From Lysobacter alkalisoli (GTDB lineage Bacteria; Pseudomonadota; Gammaproteobacteria; Xanthomonadales; Xanthomonadaceae): a stretch of 64,000 nucleotides of DNA. The notes below the pieces were generated by a model, which was not told where the DNA came from, did no database searches, and saw only the letters and a list, made by a program, of their open reading frames with translations. Shown one piece after another: positions 44,636 to 54,825 of this stretch. Every line of letters begins with the position of its first letter. Position 1 is the first letter of the stretch. Position numbers and translations under genes: made by a program. The stretch spans positions 478,001 through 542,000 of the forward strand of contig NZ_CP041242.1 of the NCBI RefSeq assembly GCF_006547045.1, in the 5' to 3' direction.

Positions 44636-46075
44636 TTGGACCTTCTGCTCGACGCCATCGAGGCGGTCCTCGCGCCGGTCATCGGCGGTATCAATGCGCT
44701 GCTGTGGGACCACGTGCTGGTCTACGGCCTGCTCGCGGTCGGGCTGTTCTTCACCGTCCGCCTGCGCTTGCTGCAGCTGCGGCGGTTCCCGCACATGCTG
44801 CGACTGGTCGTCAGCGGCACCCGGGCCGATGCCAGCGGCATCTCGCCGTTCCAGGCACTGTGCACGAGCCTCGCGGCGCGGGTGGGCACCGGCAACCTGG
44901 CCGGGGTGGCGATCGCGCTCGGCGCTGGCGGGCCGGGGGCGCTGTTCTGGATGTGGTGCACGGCGGTACTCGGCATGGCCACGGCCTACGCCGAGAGCAC
45001 GCTGGCGCAGCTGTACAAGGAGCGTGACGCCAAAGGCCAGTATCGCGGCGGGCCGTCGTACTACATGACCCGCGGCCTCGGCCAGCGCTGGATGGGCGTG
45101 GCGTTCGCGCTGGCGCTGCTGCTCAGCTACGGGCTGATCTTCAGCAGCGTGCACGCCAATGCGATGGCACAGGCGCTGGAGGGCGCGTTCGGACTCGGGC
45201 AGGCGACCGTCGCGACCGGGCTGGTGGTGCTGACCGCGGCGATCATCTTCGGCGGGTTGCGTTCGGTCGCGCGCTTCGCGCAATGGGTGGTGCCGTTCAT
45301 GTCGGTGGCCTACCTGTTGCTGGCGGCGTCGATCGTGCTGGCCCATCTGCCGCAGTTGCCGGGCGTGCTGGCGTTGGTGCTGCGCAGCGCGTTCGGGTTG
45401 GACGCTGCGGCCGGCGGCCTGCTCGGCGCGCTCAGCGTGGCGATGCTGCAAGGCGTGAAGCGTGGCCTGTACTCGAACGAGGCCGGCATGGGCAGTGCGC
45501 CGAACGTCGCCGCGGCGGTGACGCCGGTACCGCACCACCCGGCCAGTCAGGGTCTGGTGCAGGCGCTGGGGGTATTCATCGACACCTTGCTGATCTGCAG
45601 CGCGACCGGCGTCGTGATCCTGCTGTCGGGGGTGCTCGGCGAGGGCGGCCGCGACGGTGTGCAGATCACCCAGGCAGCGATGACGGTGTTCCTCGGCGAC
45701 TGGGGTGCGGGATTCGTCGCGGTGGCGATGTTCTTCTTCGCGTTCACCACCATCCTCGGCAACTATTCGTACGCCGAGAGCAACCTGCTCTACCTCGGCG
45801 GTGGGCGCGGCGGCCTGCTGGCGCTGCGGCTGGCGGCGCTGGCGACGATCGCCTGGGGTGTGTATTCGAAGGTGCAGCTGGTCTGGGACGCGGCCGATGC
45901 CTCGATGGCGGTCATGGCTGCGATCAACCTGCTCGCGATCGTGATGCTGTCGGGCGTGGTGGTGCGGCTGACCCGCGACTATGACCGTCAGCTCGGAGCC
46001 GGCGTGAAGCCCGGCTTCCGTATCGGCGAGCACCCGCAGATTGCCAAAGGCGTGGATGCAGGAATCTGGAAATAG
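44636..46075 (+). CDS. AGCS-family sodium:alanine/glycine symporter
   Basis: A 479-residue inner-membrane protein with about 11 transmembrane helices that couples alanine or glycine uptake to Na+. Family marks include CTSLAARVGTGNLAGVAIAL, YKERDAKGQYRGGPSYYMTR, LYSNEAGMGSAPNVAAAV and FFFAFTTILGNYSYAESN. The start is TTG at 44636, set by AAGGGAG 7 bases upstream. It is monocistronic; a REP-like inverted repeat separates it from the convergent antiporter gene. Substrate beyond Ala/Gly is not readable. Confidence 0.93.
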   Translation: MDLLLDAIEAVLAPVIGGINALLWDHVLVYGLLAVGLFFTVRLRLLQLRRFPHMLRLVVSGTRADASGISPFQALCTSLAARVGTGNLAGVAIALGAGGPGALFWMWCTAVLGMATAYAESTLAQLYKERDAKGQYRGGPSYYMTRGLGQRWMGVAFALALLLSYGLIFSSVHANAMAQALEGAFGLGQATVATGLVVLTAAIIFGGLRSVARFAQWVVPFMSVAYLLLAASIVLAHLPQLPGVLALVLRSAFGLDAAAGGLLGALSVAMLQGVKRGLYSNEAGMGSAPNVAAAVTPVPHHPASQGLVQALGVFIDTLLICSATGVVILLSGVLGEGGRDGVQITQAAMTVFLGDWGAGFVAVAMFFFAFTTILGNYSYAESNLLYLGGGRGGLLALRLAALATIAWGVYSKVQLVWDAADASMAVMAAINLLAIVMLSGVVVRLTRDYDRQLGAGVKPGFRIGEHPQIAKGVDAGIWK

Positions 46076-46084
46076 GTTCGGCAG

Positions 46085-46142
46085 AGCCGAAGGCGAAACC
46101 CATCGATAACTCGGTCCCGATGACGGGTTTCGCTTTTGGCTC
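46085..46142. repeat. Inverted repeat between convergent AGCS and antiporter genes
   Basis: AGCCGAAGGCGAAACCC (46085-46101) pairs with GGGTTTCGCTTTTGGCT (46126-46142) with two wobble pairs. Its position just after two stops suggests a bidirectional terminator. Confidence 0.65.
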
Positions 46143-46150
46143 TACCCATC

Positions 46151-47239
46151 CTACGGCGTGGGCGGCGCGTTGTTGTGCGAATTGCGCAACGCGTGCGACA
46201 TCACCACCAGCAAGGTCACTACGGTCAGCGGAATCACGAACCAGGTCATGGCCGTGCTGAATGTTTCCAGTGCGTCGTGGTGGGTGTTCTGCAGGACCAG
46301 ATAGGTAAGGTAGGCGGCGTAATAGCCGAGGAACAGGCCACCTTCCCAGCGCGCGATGTAGTGGCCGGTGAAGAAGATCGGCAGGCAGGCCACCGCAGTG
46401 GCGATCATGACCGGGATATCGAAGTTCAGCGCGGCGCGGCTGACCGGCACCCCGTCCGGGGACACCGCTGCAGTCGCACCGAGCACGAGCAGCAGGTTGA
46501 AGATGCAGCTGCCGATCACGTTGCCGGCGGCGAGGTCGCGCTGGCCGCGCGCGACCGCGAGAACGGAGGTCGCGATTTCAGGCAGCGAGGTGCCGATCGC
46601 GATCACGGTCAGGCCGATGATCAGCTGGCTGACGCCGAGTGCCTGCGCGATCGATACCGCGGACGACACCAGCAAGCGCGCACCCAACACCAGCAGCACC
46701 AGCCCGACCACGAGCAGCAGCAGATTGAACCACAGCGGGCGCCGCGGCATTTCGGCGAGATCGTCTTCGACCCCGCCCATGCCGATGCCGCGCCGGCTCA
46801 TCCATATCAACAGCACGGTGTAGGCGATGCCGACGAGAATCAGCGCCCCGCCCTCGACCCGCGAGATCTCGTGGTCGAGCGCCATCAGCCAGACCGCGCC
46901 GGAGATGACGACCAGCAACGGCACGTCCAGCCAGATCAACTGCCGCGCGACCACCAGCGGCATCACCAGCGCGGCGATACCGAGCACCAGCAGTACGTTG
47001 GCGATATTGCTGCCGACCACGTTGCCGATCGCGATGTCGGGTGCGCCCTGCAGCGCCGCGCCGATGCTCGTCGCCAGCTCCGGCGCGCTGGTGCCGAATG
47101 CGACCACGGTCAGGCCGACCACCAGCGGCGAAAGCCCGGTCGCCAGCGCGATGCGCGAGGCGCCACGCACCAGCAACTCGGCGCCGCCGACCAGGACGGC
47201 GAAACCAATGAGCATCCAGAGCGCGACCATGAAGTTCAT
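46151..47239 (-). CDS. Calcium/sodium antiporter (CaCA family, YrbG-like)
   Basis: A 362-residue, ten-helix exchanger with two inverted repeats. The alpha-1 motif is in VVAFGTSAPELATSIGAALQ with GNVVGSNIANVLLVLGIAAL; the alpha-2 motif is in VIAIGTSLPEIATSVLAVAR with GNVIGSCIFNLLLVLGATAA. The two acidic residues in APELATS and LPEIATS bind the cation. It exports Ca2+ in exchange for Na+ or H+, or has a related role. It is transcribed alone. Confidence 0.94.
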   Translation of the reverse strand: MNFMVALWMLIGFAVLVGGAELLVRGASRIALATGLSPLVVGLTVVAFGTSAPELATSIGAALQGAPDIAIGNVVGSNIANVLLVLGIAALVMPLVVARQLIWLDVPLLVVISGAVWLMALDHEISRVEGGALILVGIAYTVLLIWMSRRGIGMGGVEDDLAEMPRRPLWFNLLLLVVGLVLLVLGARLLVSSAVSIAQALGVSQLIIGLTVIAIGTSLPEIATSVLAVARGQRDLAAGNVIGSCIFNLLLVLGATAAVSPDGVPVSRAALNFDIPVMIATAVACLPIFFTGHYIARWEGGLFLGYYAAYLTYLVLQNTHHDALETFSTAMTWFVIPLTVVTLLVVMSHALRNSHNNAPPTP

Positions 47240-47314
47240 GACGGATATGATGACCGATGTTGAGCCCTTGAGTCAGCGGGCGACTTGGTAGATGTCATGC
47301 CGGCGCAGCTGGCA

Positions 47315-48928
47315 TCAATGCCGGAAGTGGCGCACGCCGGTGAACACCATTGCGATGCCGTGCTCGTCGGCAGCTTCGATCACTTCCTTATCGCGCATCG
47401 AGCCGCCGGGCTGGATCACTGCCTTGATGCCGGCCTCCGCCGCGGCGTCGATGCCGTCGCGGAACGGGAAGAAGGCATCGCTCGCCATCACCGAACCCGG
47501 CACCACCAGGCCGGCATCGACCGCCTTGATGCCGGCGATGCGTGCCGAGTACACCCGGCTCATCTGCCCAGCGCCGACGCCGATCGTGCGGCTGTCCTTG
47601 GCGTAGACAATTGCGTTGGACTTGACGAATTTGGCTACCTTCCACGCGAACAGCAGGTCGGTGAACTGCTGGTCGGTCGGTGCGAGCTTCGTCACCACCT
47701 TCAGGTCCTCGCGGGTCACCACGCGATCGTCGGCGGTCTGCATCAGCATGCCCGAGCCCACGCGCTTGGTGTCGATGAAGCCCTTGGAGGCCGGTGCGAG
47801 CGGAATGCGCAGCACACGCACGTTGGCCTTCCTTGATGCGTAGTCGAGCGCGGCGTCCTCGTAATCCGGCGCGATCAGCACCTCGACGAACTGGCGGTCG
47901 AGGATCACCTTCGCGGTCGCCGCGTCCAGCTTGCGGTTGAACGCGATGATGCCGCCGAAGGCGCTGGTCGGGTCGGTTGCGTAGGCCAGCTCGTAGGCGT
48001 CGCCGCAGGCCACGCCCACTGCCACGCCGCAGGGGTTGGCGTGCTTGACGATCACGCAGGCCGGCGCGTCGAACTGGCGCACGCATTCCCAGGCCGCGTC
48101 GCTGTCGGCGATGTTGTTGTAGCTCAGCTCCTTGCCCTGCAGTTGCTCGAGCGTCGCCAGCGAGCCCGGGGCGGGATAGAGATCGCGGTAGAACGCGGCC
48201 TGCTGGTGCGGATTCTCGCCGTAGCGCAGGTCCATGACCTTCACGAAGCTGCCGTTGGCCTGCGCCGAGAACGCCGTGCGCACCGGCACCTCGCCCGCCG
48301 CGTCGGAGATCGCGGACAGATAGTTGCTGATCGCGGCGTCGTATTGCGCCACGCGGTTGAATGCCGCCACCGACAGTTCGAAGCGCTTGGCAGCGGACAG
48401 CGTGCCGTCGTTCGCTTTCATTTCCTCGACCAGCGCGCCGTACTGCGCTGGATCGGTCGCGACCGCCACCCGGGCGAAGTTCTTGGCCGCCGAGCGCAGC
48501 ATCGCCGGGCCGCCGATGTCGATGTTCTCCACTGCGTCGGCGAGCGTGCAGTCGGCGCTCGCGGTAACCGCTTCGAACGGATACAGGTTCAGCACCAGCA
48601 GGTCGATCGCGCCGATGCCGTGCTCGGCCATCACCGCATCATCGGTACCGGCACGGCCGAGCAGGCCGCCGTGCACGATCGGGTGCAGGGTCTTGACCCG
48701 GCCGTCCATCATCTCGGGGAAGCCGGTGACATCGCTGACATCCCTGACTGTCAGGCCGGCGTCGCGGATCGCCTTGGCGGTGCCGCCGGTGGACAGCAGC
48801 TCGACGCCGTGGCCGGCGAGGGCGGTGGCGAGCTCGATCAGGCCGGTCTTGTCGGACACGGACAGCAGGGCGCGGCGGATTTTCACCGGCGCGGTCTTCA
48901 CGGCGCCGTTCGGCGAGGCAGCGGTCAT
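47315..48928 (-). CDS. purH: Bifunctional AICAR formyltransferase/IMP cyclohydrolase
   Basis: PurH carries out the last two steps of IMP synthesis. The 537 residues have the N-terminal MGS-like IMP cyclohydrolase domain ([53 protein letters not shown]) and the C-terminal formyltransferase ([54 protein letters not shown]). Length and active-site KHANPCG are normal. fis lies upstream on the same strand after a 194-base gap with a REP-like repeat, so co-transcription is possible. Confidence 0.97.
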   Translation of the reverse strand: MTAASPNGAVKTAPVKIRRALLSVSDKTGLIELATALAGHGVELLSTGGTAKAIRDAGLTVRDVSDVTGFPEMMDGRVKTLHPIVHGGLLGRAGTDDAVMAEHGIGAIDLLVLNLYPFEAVTASADCTLADAVENIDIGGPAMLRSAAKNFARVAVATDPAQYGALVEEMKANDGTLSAAKRFELSVAAFNRVAQYDAAISNYLSAISDAAGEVPVRTAFSAQANGSFVKVMDLRYGENPHQQAAFYRDLYPAPGSLATLEQLQGKELSYNNIADSDAAWECVRQFDAPACVIVKHANPCGVAVGVACGDAYELAYATDPTSAFGGIIAFNRKLDAATAKVILDRQFVEVLIAPDYEDAALDYASRKANVRVLRIPLAPASKGFIDTKRVGSGMLMQTADDRVVTREDLKVVTKLAPTDQQFTDLLFAWKVAKFVKSNAIVYAKDSRTIGVGAGQMSRVYSARIAGIKAVDAGLVVPGSVMASDAFFPFRDGIDAAAEAGIKAVIQPGGSMRDKEVIEAADEHGIAMVFTGVRHFRH

Positions 48929-49060
48929 CGGGGCAGGGAGATGGGAGTGGGCCGCGAATTATAGCCGCCGCACCGATACAGGGTCCGGATGGCGCCATGT
49001 CCGTGGAGGCCTGTCCTTGAGCGTTTCCGCCGAGGGTGCCCCGCGTCGTTGCAGCCGGTG

Positions 49061-49101
49061 GAGCGGGAGCCCGCTGGATCCCCGTCTTCGCGGGGGTGAC
49101 G
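49061..49101. repeat. REP-like repeat (CCCCGTCTTCGCGGGGGTGACG type)
   Basis: The small hairpin CCCCG-TCTT-CGCGGGG is followed by TGACG, matching the repeat type at 5148 and 25838. It is preceded by GAGCGGGAGCCCGCT, itself palindromic. It lies between fis and purH. Confidence 0.6.
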
Positions 49102-49122
49102 TCAACCTGGCCAGCAGGCGAC

Positions 49123-49392
49123 TCAGGCCAGGCCGTATTCCCGCAGCTTCTTGCGCAGCGTCGCGCGGTGGATGCCGAGCATGGTGGCGGCGCGGCTCTG
49201 GTTGCCTTCGCAATGTTCCATCACTTCGGCGAACAGCGGGATCTCGAGTTCGCGCAGTGCGATCTCGTAGAGATTCTCGGTATCGCTGCCATTGAGGTCG
49301 CCGAGGTAGCGGCGGATCGAGGTCGCCACGTGGTCACGCAGTGGCACGCGCGGGCCCTGGCGGCTGGAGTCGGTACGTTCGGCAGCGTTCAA
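49123..49392 (-). CDS. fis: DNA-binding protein Fis
   Basis: Fis is a nucleoid protein that bends DNA and activates rRNA and tRNA promoters in growing cells. The 89 residues end with the helix-turn-helix [36 protein letters not shown] and [20 protein letters not shown] are the core dimer helices. I choose the TTG at 49392 ([10 protein letters not shown]) because AGGGGA lies 6 bases upstream; an in-frame TTG at 49410 is the alternative. It follows the prmA-DUF3426 pair, an order seen in many gammaproteobacteria. Confidence 0.93.
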   Translation of the reverse strand: MNAAERTDSSRQGPRVPLRDHVATSIRRYLGDLNGSDTENLYEIALRELEIPLFAEVMEHCEGNQSRAATMLGIHRATLRKKLREYGLA

Positions 49393-49516
49393 TTCGATTC
49401 CCCTGTGCAACGGTACCCGTCATGGCGTGGCCTGGGCCGAGCGGGCGGACGCGGGGCGCGACGGGAGGAGGAGTCTAACCCGTGGGCCGCCGGAGTGACA
49501 CCGGCGGGTATCACAT

Positions 49517-50281
49517 TCAGCGGAAGTCGAAGGTGAATGCGACGATGTTCGGGGCCGGCTCGACCACTTCGAAGGCCACCGTCGCGCTCTGGCCGGATTC
49601 GAGCCGGTCGTCTGCGGCGTGAGTCCCGTGATAGTCGCCAGGGGCGAAGGCGCGCTGTCCGACCTGGCGGCCGTCGGCATCGGACAGGCTCAGCACCAGG
49701 GTCGGCCAGGCTTGCGCCCAGCGCGCGTCGTTGCGGAAGCTGGCGTTGACCTGCAGCACGCCGGGACGGTCCGCAATCGGACGTACGCTGCGGTCGAGCA
49801 TGACGTAGGCGGCAGGCTGGTGCCACGGTGGCAGGTCGCAGCGCAGGACTGTGCACAGCGCGGTCATCAGTGGCCGCCATTGCGCCTTTCCCGCCAGCTC
49901 CGCGCGCTGGGCGAGCAGCAGTTGCAGCGCCAGCAACGCGGCCAGTCCGGCGATGGTCAGCAGCAGCGGCCATTGCGGTGCGCTGGCATGCGGGTCGACG
50001 CGCACGCGGGTGAAGCTGGGACCGCTGCTGGCGGCGGGGACCGGTGGCGCGGGCGTTGGCGGCAACGGCGGGCTCGACTGCGCGGGTTCGGCCGGCTTGC
50101 CAGACGTGGTCGCAGTGGGCGGCTGCTGCGGAGTGTCCGCTGTCGCTTCGGCCGGCGGTGTCGCGGATGTGGCGGTGTCTTCCTCGAGCAGGGTATTGCA
50201 GCGCGGGCAATGCTGCGACCTGCCCGTGCGCTTGGCGGCAAGGGCGACCAGGAATCCGCAGTTGGGGCAGGGGATGAACAT
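49517..50281 (-). CDS. Zinc-ribbon/DUF3426 membrane protein
   Basis: A 254-residue protein. An N-terminal zinc ribbon (CPNCG then CPRCNTLL, with about 16 residues between) is followed by a Pro/Ala-rich linker (about 35-90), one transmembrane helix (about 103-125, WPLLLTIAGLAALLALQLLL) and a C-terminal DUF3426 domain (WRPLMTALCTVLRCDLPPW, VLQVNASFRNDARWAQAWPT). The family has no known function but is conserved between prmA and fis, as here. The gap to prmA is 9 bases, so they are co-transcribed. Confidence 0.85.
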   Translation of the reverse strand: MFIPCPNCGFLVALAAKRTGRSQHCPRCNTLLEEDTATSATPPAEATADTPQQPPTATTSGKPAEPAQSSPPLPPTPAPPVPAASSGPSFTRVRVDPHASAPQWPLLLTIAGLAALLALQLLLAQRAELAGKAQWRPLMTALCTVLRCDLPPWHQPAAYVMLDRSVRPIADRPGVLQVNASFRNDARWAQAWPTLVLSLSDADGRQVGQRAFAPGDYHGTHAADDRLESGQSATVAFEVVEPAPNIVAFTFDFR

Positions 50282-50290
50282 GCCGGGAGT

Positions 50291-51208
50291 TTAGCGACGT
50301 GTGCCGGTGACTCGCATCCAGTCGTCGAGTCGTTCGGCACGCAGGGCGTCGAAGCGGTCTGCGTAGGCGGCGATCACCTCGTCCTCCTGCCCGGCGAGGA
50401 TGCCCGACAGCGCGATGCGGCCGCCCGGCGCGACCCGCTCGCCGATCACCCCGGCCAGTTCGATCAATGCCGAGGCGAGGATGTTGGCGACCACGATCGG
50501 GTAGGTCGCGACTGGCTCGTCCTCGGGCAGGTGCACGCCCATCTTCGATTCGACGCCGTTGCGCTGTGCATTGTCGAGCGTCGCGGCGACCGCCTGCGGG
50601 TCGTTGTCGACACCGACCGCACGTGCCGCGCCGAGCTTCAACGCGGCCAGCGCGAGGATGCCCGAGCCACAACCGAAGTCGAGCACCTCGCGGCCTGCCA
50701 TCAACCCCTCGCCGGCAAGCGTGTCCAGCCATTGCAGGCACAGTGCGGTGGTCGGATGGGTGCCGGAGCCGAACGCGAGGCCGGGATCGAGCCGCACCAC
50801 CGCCGCGTCATCGGCGTCGGCGCCTTCGGGCAGTTCATGGTTCCACGGCACGATCCAGGTGCGGTCGCCGAATTTCAGCGGCTCGTACTGGTCCATCCAC
50901 GCGCGTTCCCAGTCCTGGTCCTCGACCTCGCGGAACGATGCGCGCGACCAGTCCAGTCCTTCGTCGGCGGCGGCCAGCGCATGCAGCAGCAATCCGGCCG
51001 GCGTTTCGCCCGGGAACAGCGCGGTCAGCACCATCTCGCCCCACAACGGCGTCTGGCCCACGCCGGGTTCGAAGATCGCCTGTTCGTCCGGCGCATCGGC
51101 ATGCGCGTCGGCCAGGGTGACCGCGAGCGCACCGACATCCTCCAATGCGCGCTCGTAGCGCGGCTGTTGGATCTCGGTGCAGGGCAGGGTGAGTTCGAGG
51201 AAGGGCAT
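50291..51208 (-). CDS. prmA: Ribosomal protein L11 methyltransferase
   Basis: PrmA trimethylates ribosomal protein L11 with S-adenosylmethionine. The 305-residue protein has an N-terminal substrate-recognition domain ([20 protein letters not shown]) and a Rossmann methyltransferase domain with [20 protein letters not shown] (motif I), [20 protein letters not shown] and [17 protein letters not shown] (the post-motif region with NIL). Length is normal. It follows accC by 12 bases, so it belongs to the aroQ-lprI-accB-accC-prmA run. Confidence 0.95.
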   Translation of the reverse strand: MPFLELTLPCTEIQQPRYERALEDVGALAVTLADAHADAPDEQAIFEPGVGQTPLWGEMVLTALFPGETPAGLLLHALAAADEGLDWSRASFREVEDQDWERAWMDQYEPLKFGDRTWIVPWNHELPEGADADDAAVVRLDPGLAFGSGTHPTTALCLQWLDTLAGEGLMAGREVLDFGCGSGILALAALKLGAARAVGVDNDPQAVAATLDNAQRNGVESKMGVHLPEDEPVATYPIVVANILASALIELAGVIGERVAPGGRIALSGILAGQEDEVIAAYADRFDALRAERLDDWMRVTGTRR

Positions 51209-51220
51209 GGAAGGCCGCGC

Positions 51221-52588
<1,368 letters not shown>

Positions 52589-52591
52589 GGG

Positions 52592-53071
52592 TCACCCGAT
52601 CACGAACAGCGGCTGGTCGAACTCGATCGGCTGGCCGTTCTCGACCAGGATCTTGACCACGGTGCCGGAGACGTCGGCCTCGATCGGGTTGAACATCTTC
52701 ATCGCCTCGATGATGCCCAGCGTTTCGCCGGCCTTGACCGTCTGGCCGACGCTGACGAATACCGGCTTGTCCGGCGCCGGGCTGGCATAGAAGGTGCCGA
52801 CCATGGGCGCGCGTACGACGTGGCCGTCGGGCAGCGACTCGCCCGCGTCGGCGGGAGCGCTGCCACCGGTGGCGGCCTCGGTCGGCGACTGCATCGGCAT
52901 CGGCGCCGGTACGTGCACGGTGTGCGGCGCGGCCATCTGTGCGGCGAGCGGGGCGCCGCCCCTCGGTGTCCGGGCCAGGCGGACGGACTCTTCGCCCTCC
53001 TTGATCTCGATCTCGGCGAGGTTGGATTCCTCGAGCAGGTCGATCAGCTTCTTGATTTTGCGCAGGTCCAT
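52592..53071 (-). CDS. accB: Biotin carboxyl carrier protein of acetyl-CoA carboxylase
   Basis: AccB carries the carboxylated biotin. The 159-residue protein starts [20 protein letters not shown], has an Ala/Pro-rich linker (about 40-80) and the biotinyl domain with [20 protein letters not shown] (the BCCP thumb region) and the biotinylation site [14 protein letters not shown], where the Lys of EAMKM is modified. accC follows directly. A 57-base gap separates it from lprI upstream. Confidence 0.97.
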   Translation of the reverse strand: MDLRKIKKLIDLLEESNLAEIEIKEGEESVRLARTPRGGAPLAAQMAAPHTVHVPAPMPMQSPTEAATGGSAPADAGESLPDGHVVRAPMVGTFYASPAPDKPVFVSVGQTVKAGETLGIIEAMKMFNPIEADVSGTVVKILVENGQPIEFDQPLFVIG

Positions 53072-53128
53072 GGATGGGCCTCTAGGTGGTGCCCCAAGGG
53101 GGCGGGTCGGTCGGATGTGCGGAGCGGT

Positions 53129-53536
53129 TCAGTTGCCGATGTCGAACCGGTCGGTGAGCTGGCGGGTACGGGCTCGGGTGTGCTCGATCAAGCAGTCCAG
53201 GCGGGCCTGGTTGCGACCGCTGCCATCGGCGGCCAGCGCATAGGCGGCATCGCAGTCGCGGTCGCGAAAATCGATCCAGTGCCGCTGCGCCTGGACCAGG
53301 GCCTCGGTCATGCCACGGCAGGCGTGGCAGTTGCCCCCGTCCTCCCAGCGGCGCAACTGCCCCCGCATGTCGCGGTAGGTGGTGTTGAGCTCCGCGTCAG
53401 CCTGCTCGTACTCGCGCGACATGCAGATGTCGATCTCCATGGTCGACGTGGCCTGGGTGCAGTCGACGTCGTCGGCGGACGCGGCCGGGCTCGCGCCCAG
53501 CATCAGGCCGGCCAGCAGGGCGGTGCGCGCGATCAT
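53129..53536 (-). CDS. LprI-family (DUF1311) secreted lysozyme-inhibitor-like protein
   Basis: A 135-residue exported protein: signal peptide (about 1-21, ending SPAASA), then [20 protein letters not shown], the DUF1311 motif with repeated cysteines (six in the mature part), and [20 protein letters not shown]. The family includes LprI, reported as a lysozyme inhibitor in mycobacteria, and many uncharacterized members, so function is tentative. The ATG overlaps the aroQ stop (ATGA), so it is coupled to aroQ, inserted between aroQ and accB. Confidence 0.85.
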   Translation of the reverse strand: MIARTALLAGLMLGASPAASADDVDCTQATSTMEIDICMSREYEQADAELNTTYRDMRGQLRRWEDGGNCHACRGMTEALVQAQRHWIDFRDRDCDAAYALAADGSGRNQARLDCLIEHTRARTRQLTDRFDIGN

Positions 53537-53979
53537 GCGCCGCCGTCCCCGAGTCGCTGCAGCGCGGCGTCCAGCGCATAGCGGTAGCTGTCGGCGCCGA
53601 ACCCGCAGACCACGCCGACGGCGAGGTCGGAGAAGTAGCTGGTGTGGCGGAACGGCTCGCGTGCGTGCGGGTTGGACAGGTGGATCTCGATGAAGGGAAT
53701 GGCCACCGCGGCCAGCGCGTCGCGCAGCGCGACCGAGGTGTGGGTGAAGGCGGCCGGGTTGATCAGGATGAAGTCGACCTCGCCAAGGGCAGCCTGGACG
53801 CGTTCGACCAGGGCATGTTCGGCGTTGGACTGGAAACTTTCCAGCCGGTGCCCCGCGGCCTCGGCCTGCTCGACCAGCGCCGCCTCGATCCCGGCCAGCG
53901 TGGCGGTGCCGTAGATCCCGGGTTCGCGGGTGCCGAGCAGGTTGAGGTTGGGGCCGTGCAGGGCCAGCAGTTTCGCCAT
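53533..53979 (-). CDS. aroQ: 3-dehydroquinate dehydratase, type II
   Basis: AroQ performs the third shikimate step, dehydroquinate to dehydroshikimate. The 148-residue protein has [20 protein letters not shown] (with the catalytic Tyr), [32 protein letters not shown] (catalytic Asn and the general-base region), [19 protein letters not shown] and [18 protein letters not shown]. It is the first gene of the aroQ-lprI-accB-accC run; the promoter should lie in 53980-54228, where an AT-richer segment (about 54040-54080) is seen. Confidence 0.96.
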   Translation of the reverse strand: MAKLLALHGPNLNLLGTREPGIYGTATLAGIEAALVEQAEAAGHRLESFQSNAEHALVERVQAALGEVDFILINPAAFTHTSVALRDALAAVAIPFIEIHLSNPHAREPFRHTSYFSDLAVGVVCGFGADSYRYALDAALQRLGDGGA

Positions 53980-54228
53980 CGTGCAGGACGTGAGCCTTCA
54001 AAGGCCGGCAGTGTGCGTGATGGTCGGTGCGATGTCCAGAAGTTAGCCGCAAAATCGGCGAAGTTGTCGCGTTTTAATCGGGCGTTTGAGTGTTCGCTCT
54101 AGAGGGTCTGCGCTGGCGTCGTCAAGCCCTGTTCCGTTGGTTGCCGCCCATGGCGCAGCGCGCGGGGCGCTCAGCGGAATGCGAGGCGGTGCCATCGAGG
54201 CATTCCGTCCCGTTCCAGGCCCTGGTGC

Positions 54229-54825
54229 CTACTCGCTCCAGCCGTCGATCTCGCCGTGCTGGAACGGGCCGACCTTCTGCTTGAGCAACCGCCCGTCGGT
54301 CGAGATCAGCACCGAGTATGGCAGCACCCCGCGCAGGTTGCCGAACTGGACGCTGCTGTCGGCCGGGCCGGCCTGGTCGAGCAGGATCGGGTAGCCGACC
54401 GGGATCCGGGTCAGGAAGTCGCGAACCGCATCGGCGTCGTCCAGGGCGATGCCGACTACCTGTACGCCGCCTTCGGCCTGGGTGGAAGCGAAACGGTCCA
54501 GCTCCGGCATCTCCTCGATGCATGGGCCGCACCAGGTCGCCCAGAAGTTGACCAGCAGCGGCCGGCCAGCCCAGGCGGCGGGGACCTCGACCGGATGCTG
54601 GTCCAGATCCGGCAGTTGCAGCCGCGGCACCGGCTCACCGCGTCGCGCGATCGCCAGGCCTTCCGGCGCGGGTGGTGCGGTCGCCGACAGCGCCGCCTGC
54701 AGCGCGCGCTGGCCGGGCTCGGTCCTGAGCAGCGGGTTGGGGGCATTGGTCCACAGCCCGACGGCGCCGCCGAGCACGGCGCCGATGATGGCGATGAGGA
54801 CGATCCTGCCGGTCGTCAGTTTCAT
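54229..54825 (-). CDS. TlpA-family thiol:disulfide oxidoreductase
   Basis: A 198-residue protein anchored by an N-terminal helix (about 6-24, GRIVLIAIIGAVLGGAVGLW) with a periplasmic thioredoxin domain. The active site is WATWCGPC, and the loop with cis-Pro is near VLPYSVLIS. Its ATG overlaps the dsbD stop (ATGA), so it is translationally coupled to DsbD, which would keep it reduced. Likely partners are cytochrome c maturation or other periplasmic thiols; the sequence alone does not decide. Confidence 0.92.
   Translation of the reverse strand: MKLTTGRIVLIAIIGAVLGGAVGLWTNAPNPLLRTEPGQRALQAALSATAPPAPEGLAIARRGEPVPRLQLPDLDQHPVEVPAAWAGRPLLVNFWATWCGPCIEEMPELDRFASTQAEGGVQVVGIALDDADAVRDFLTRIPVGYPILLDQAGPADSSVQFGNLRGVLPYSVLISTDGRLLKQKVGPFQHGEIDGWSE

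Noticed and set aside
43136..46033. 965-codon minus-strand frame opposite the AGCS gene, in another frame of purD
   Set aside because: Both real genes are unambiguous; the long frame is Arg/His/Gln-rich and lacks any family motif.
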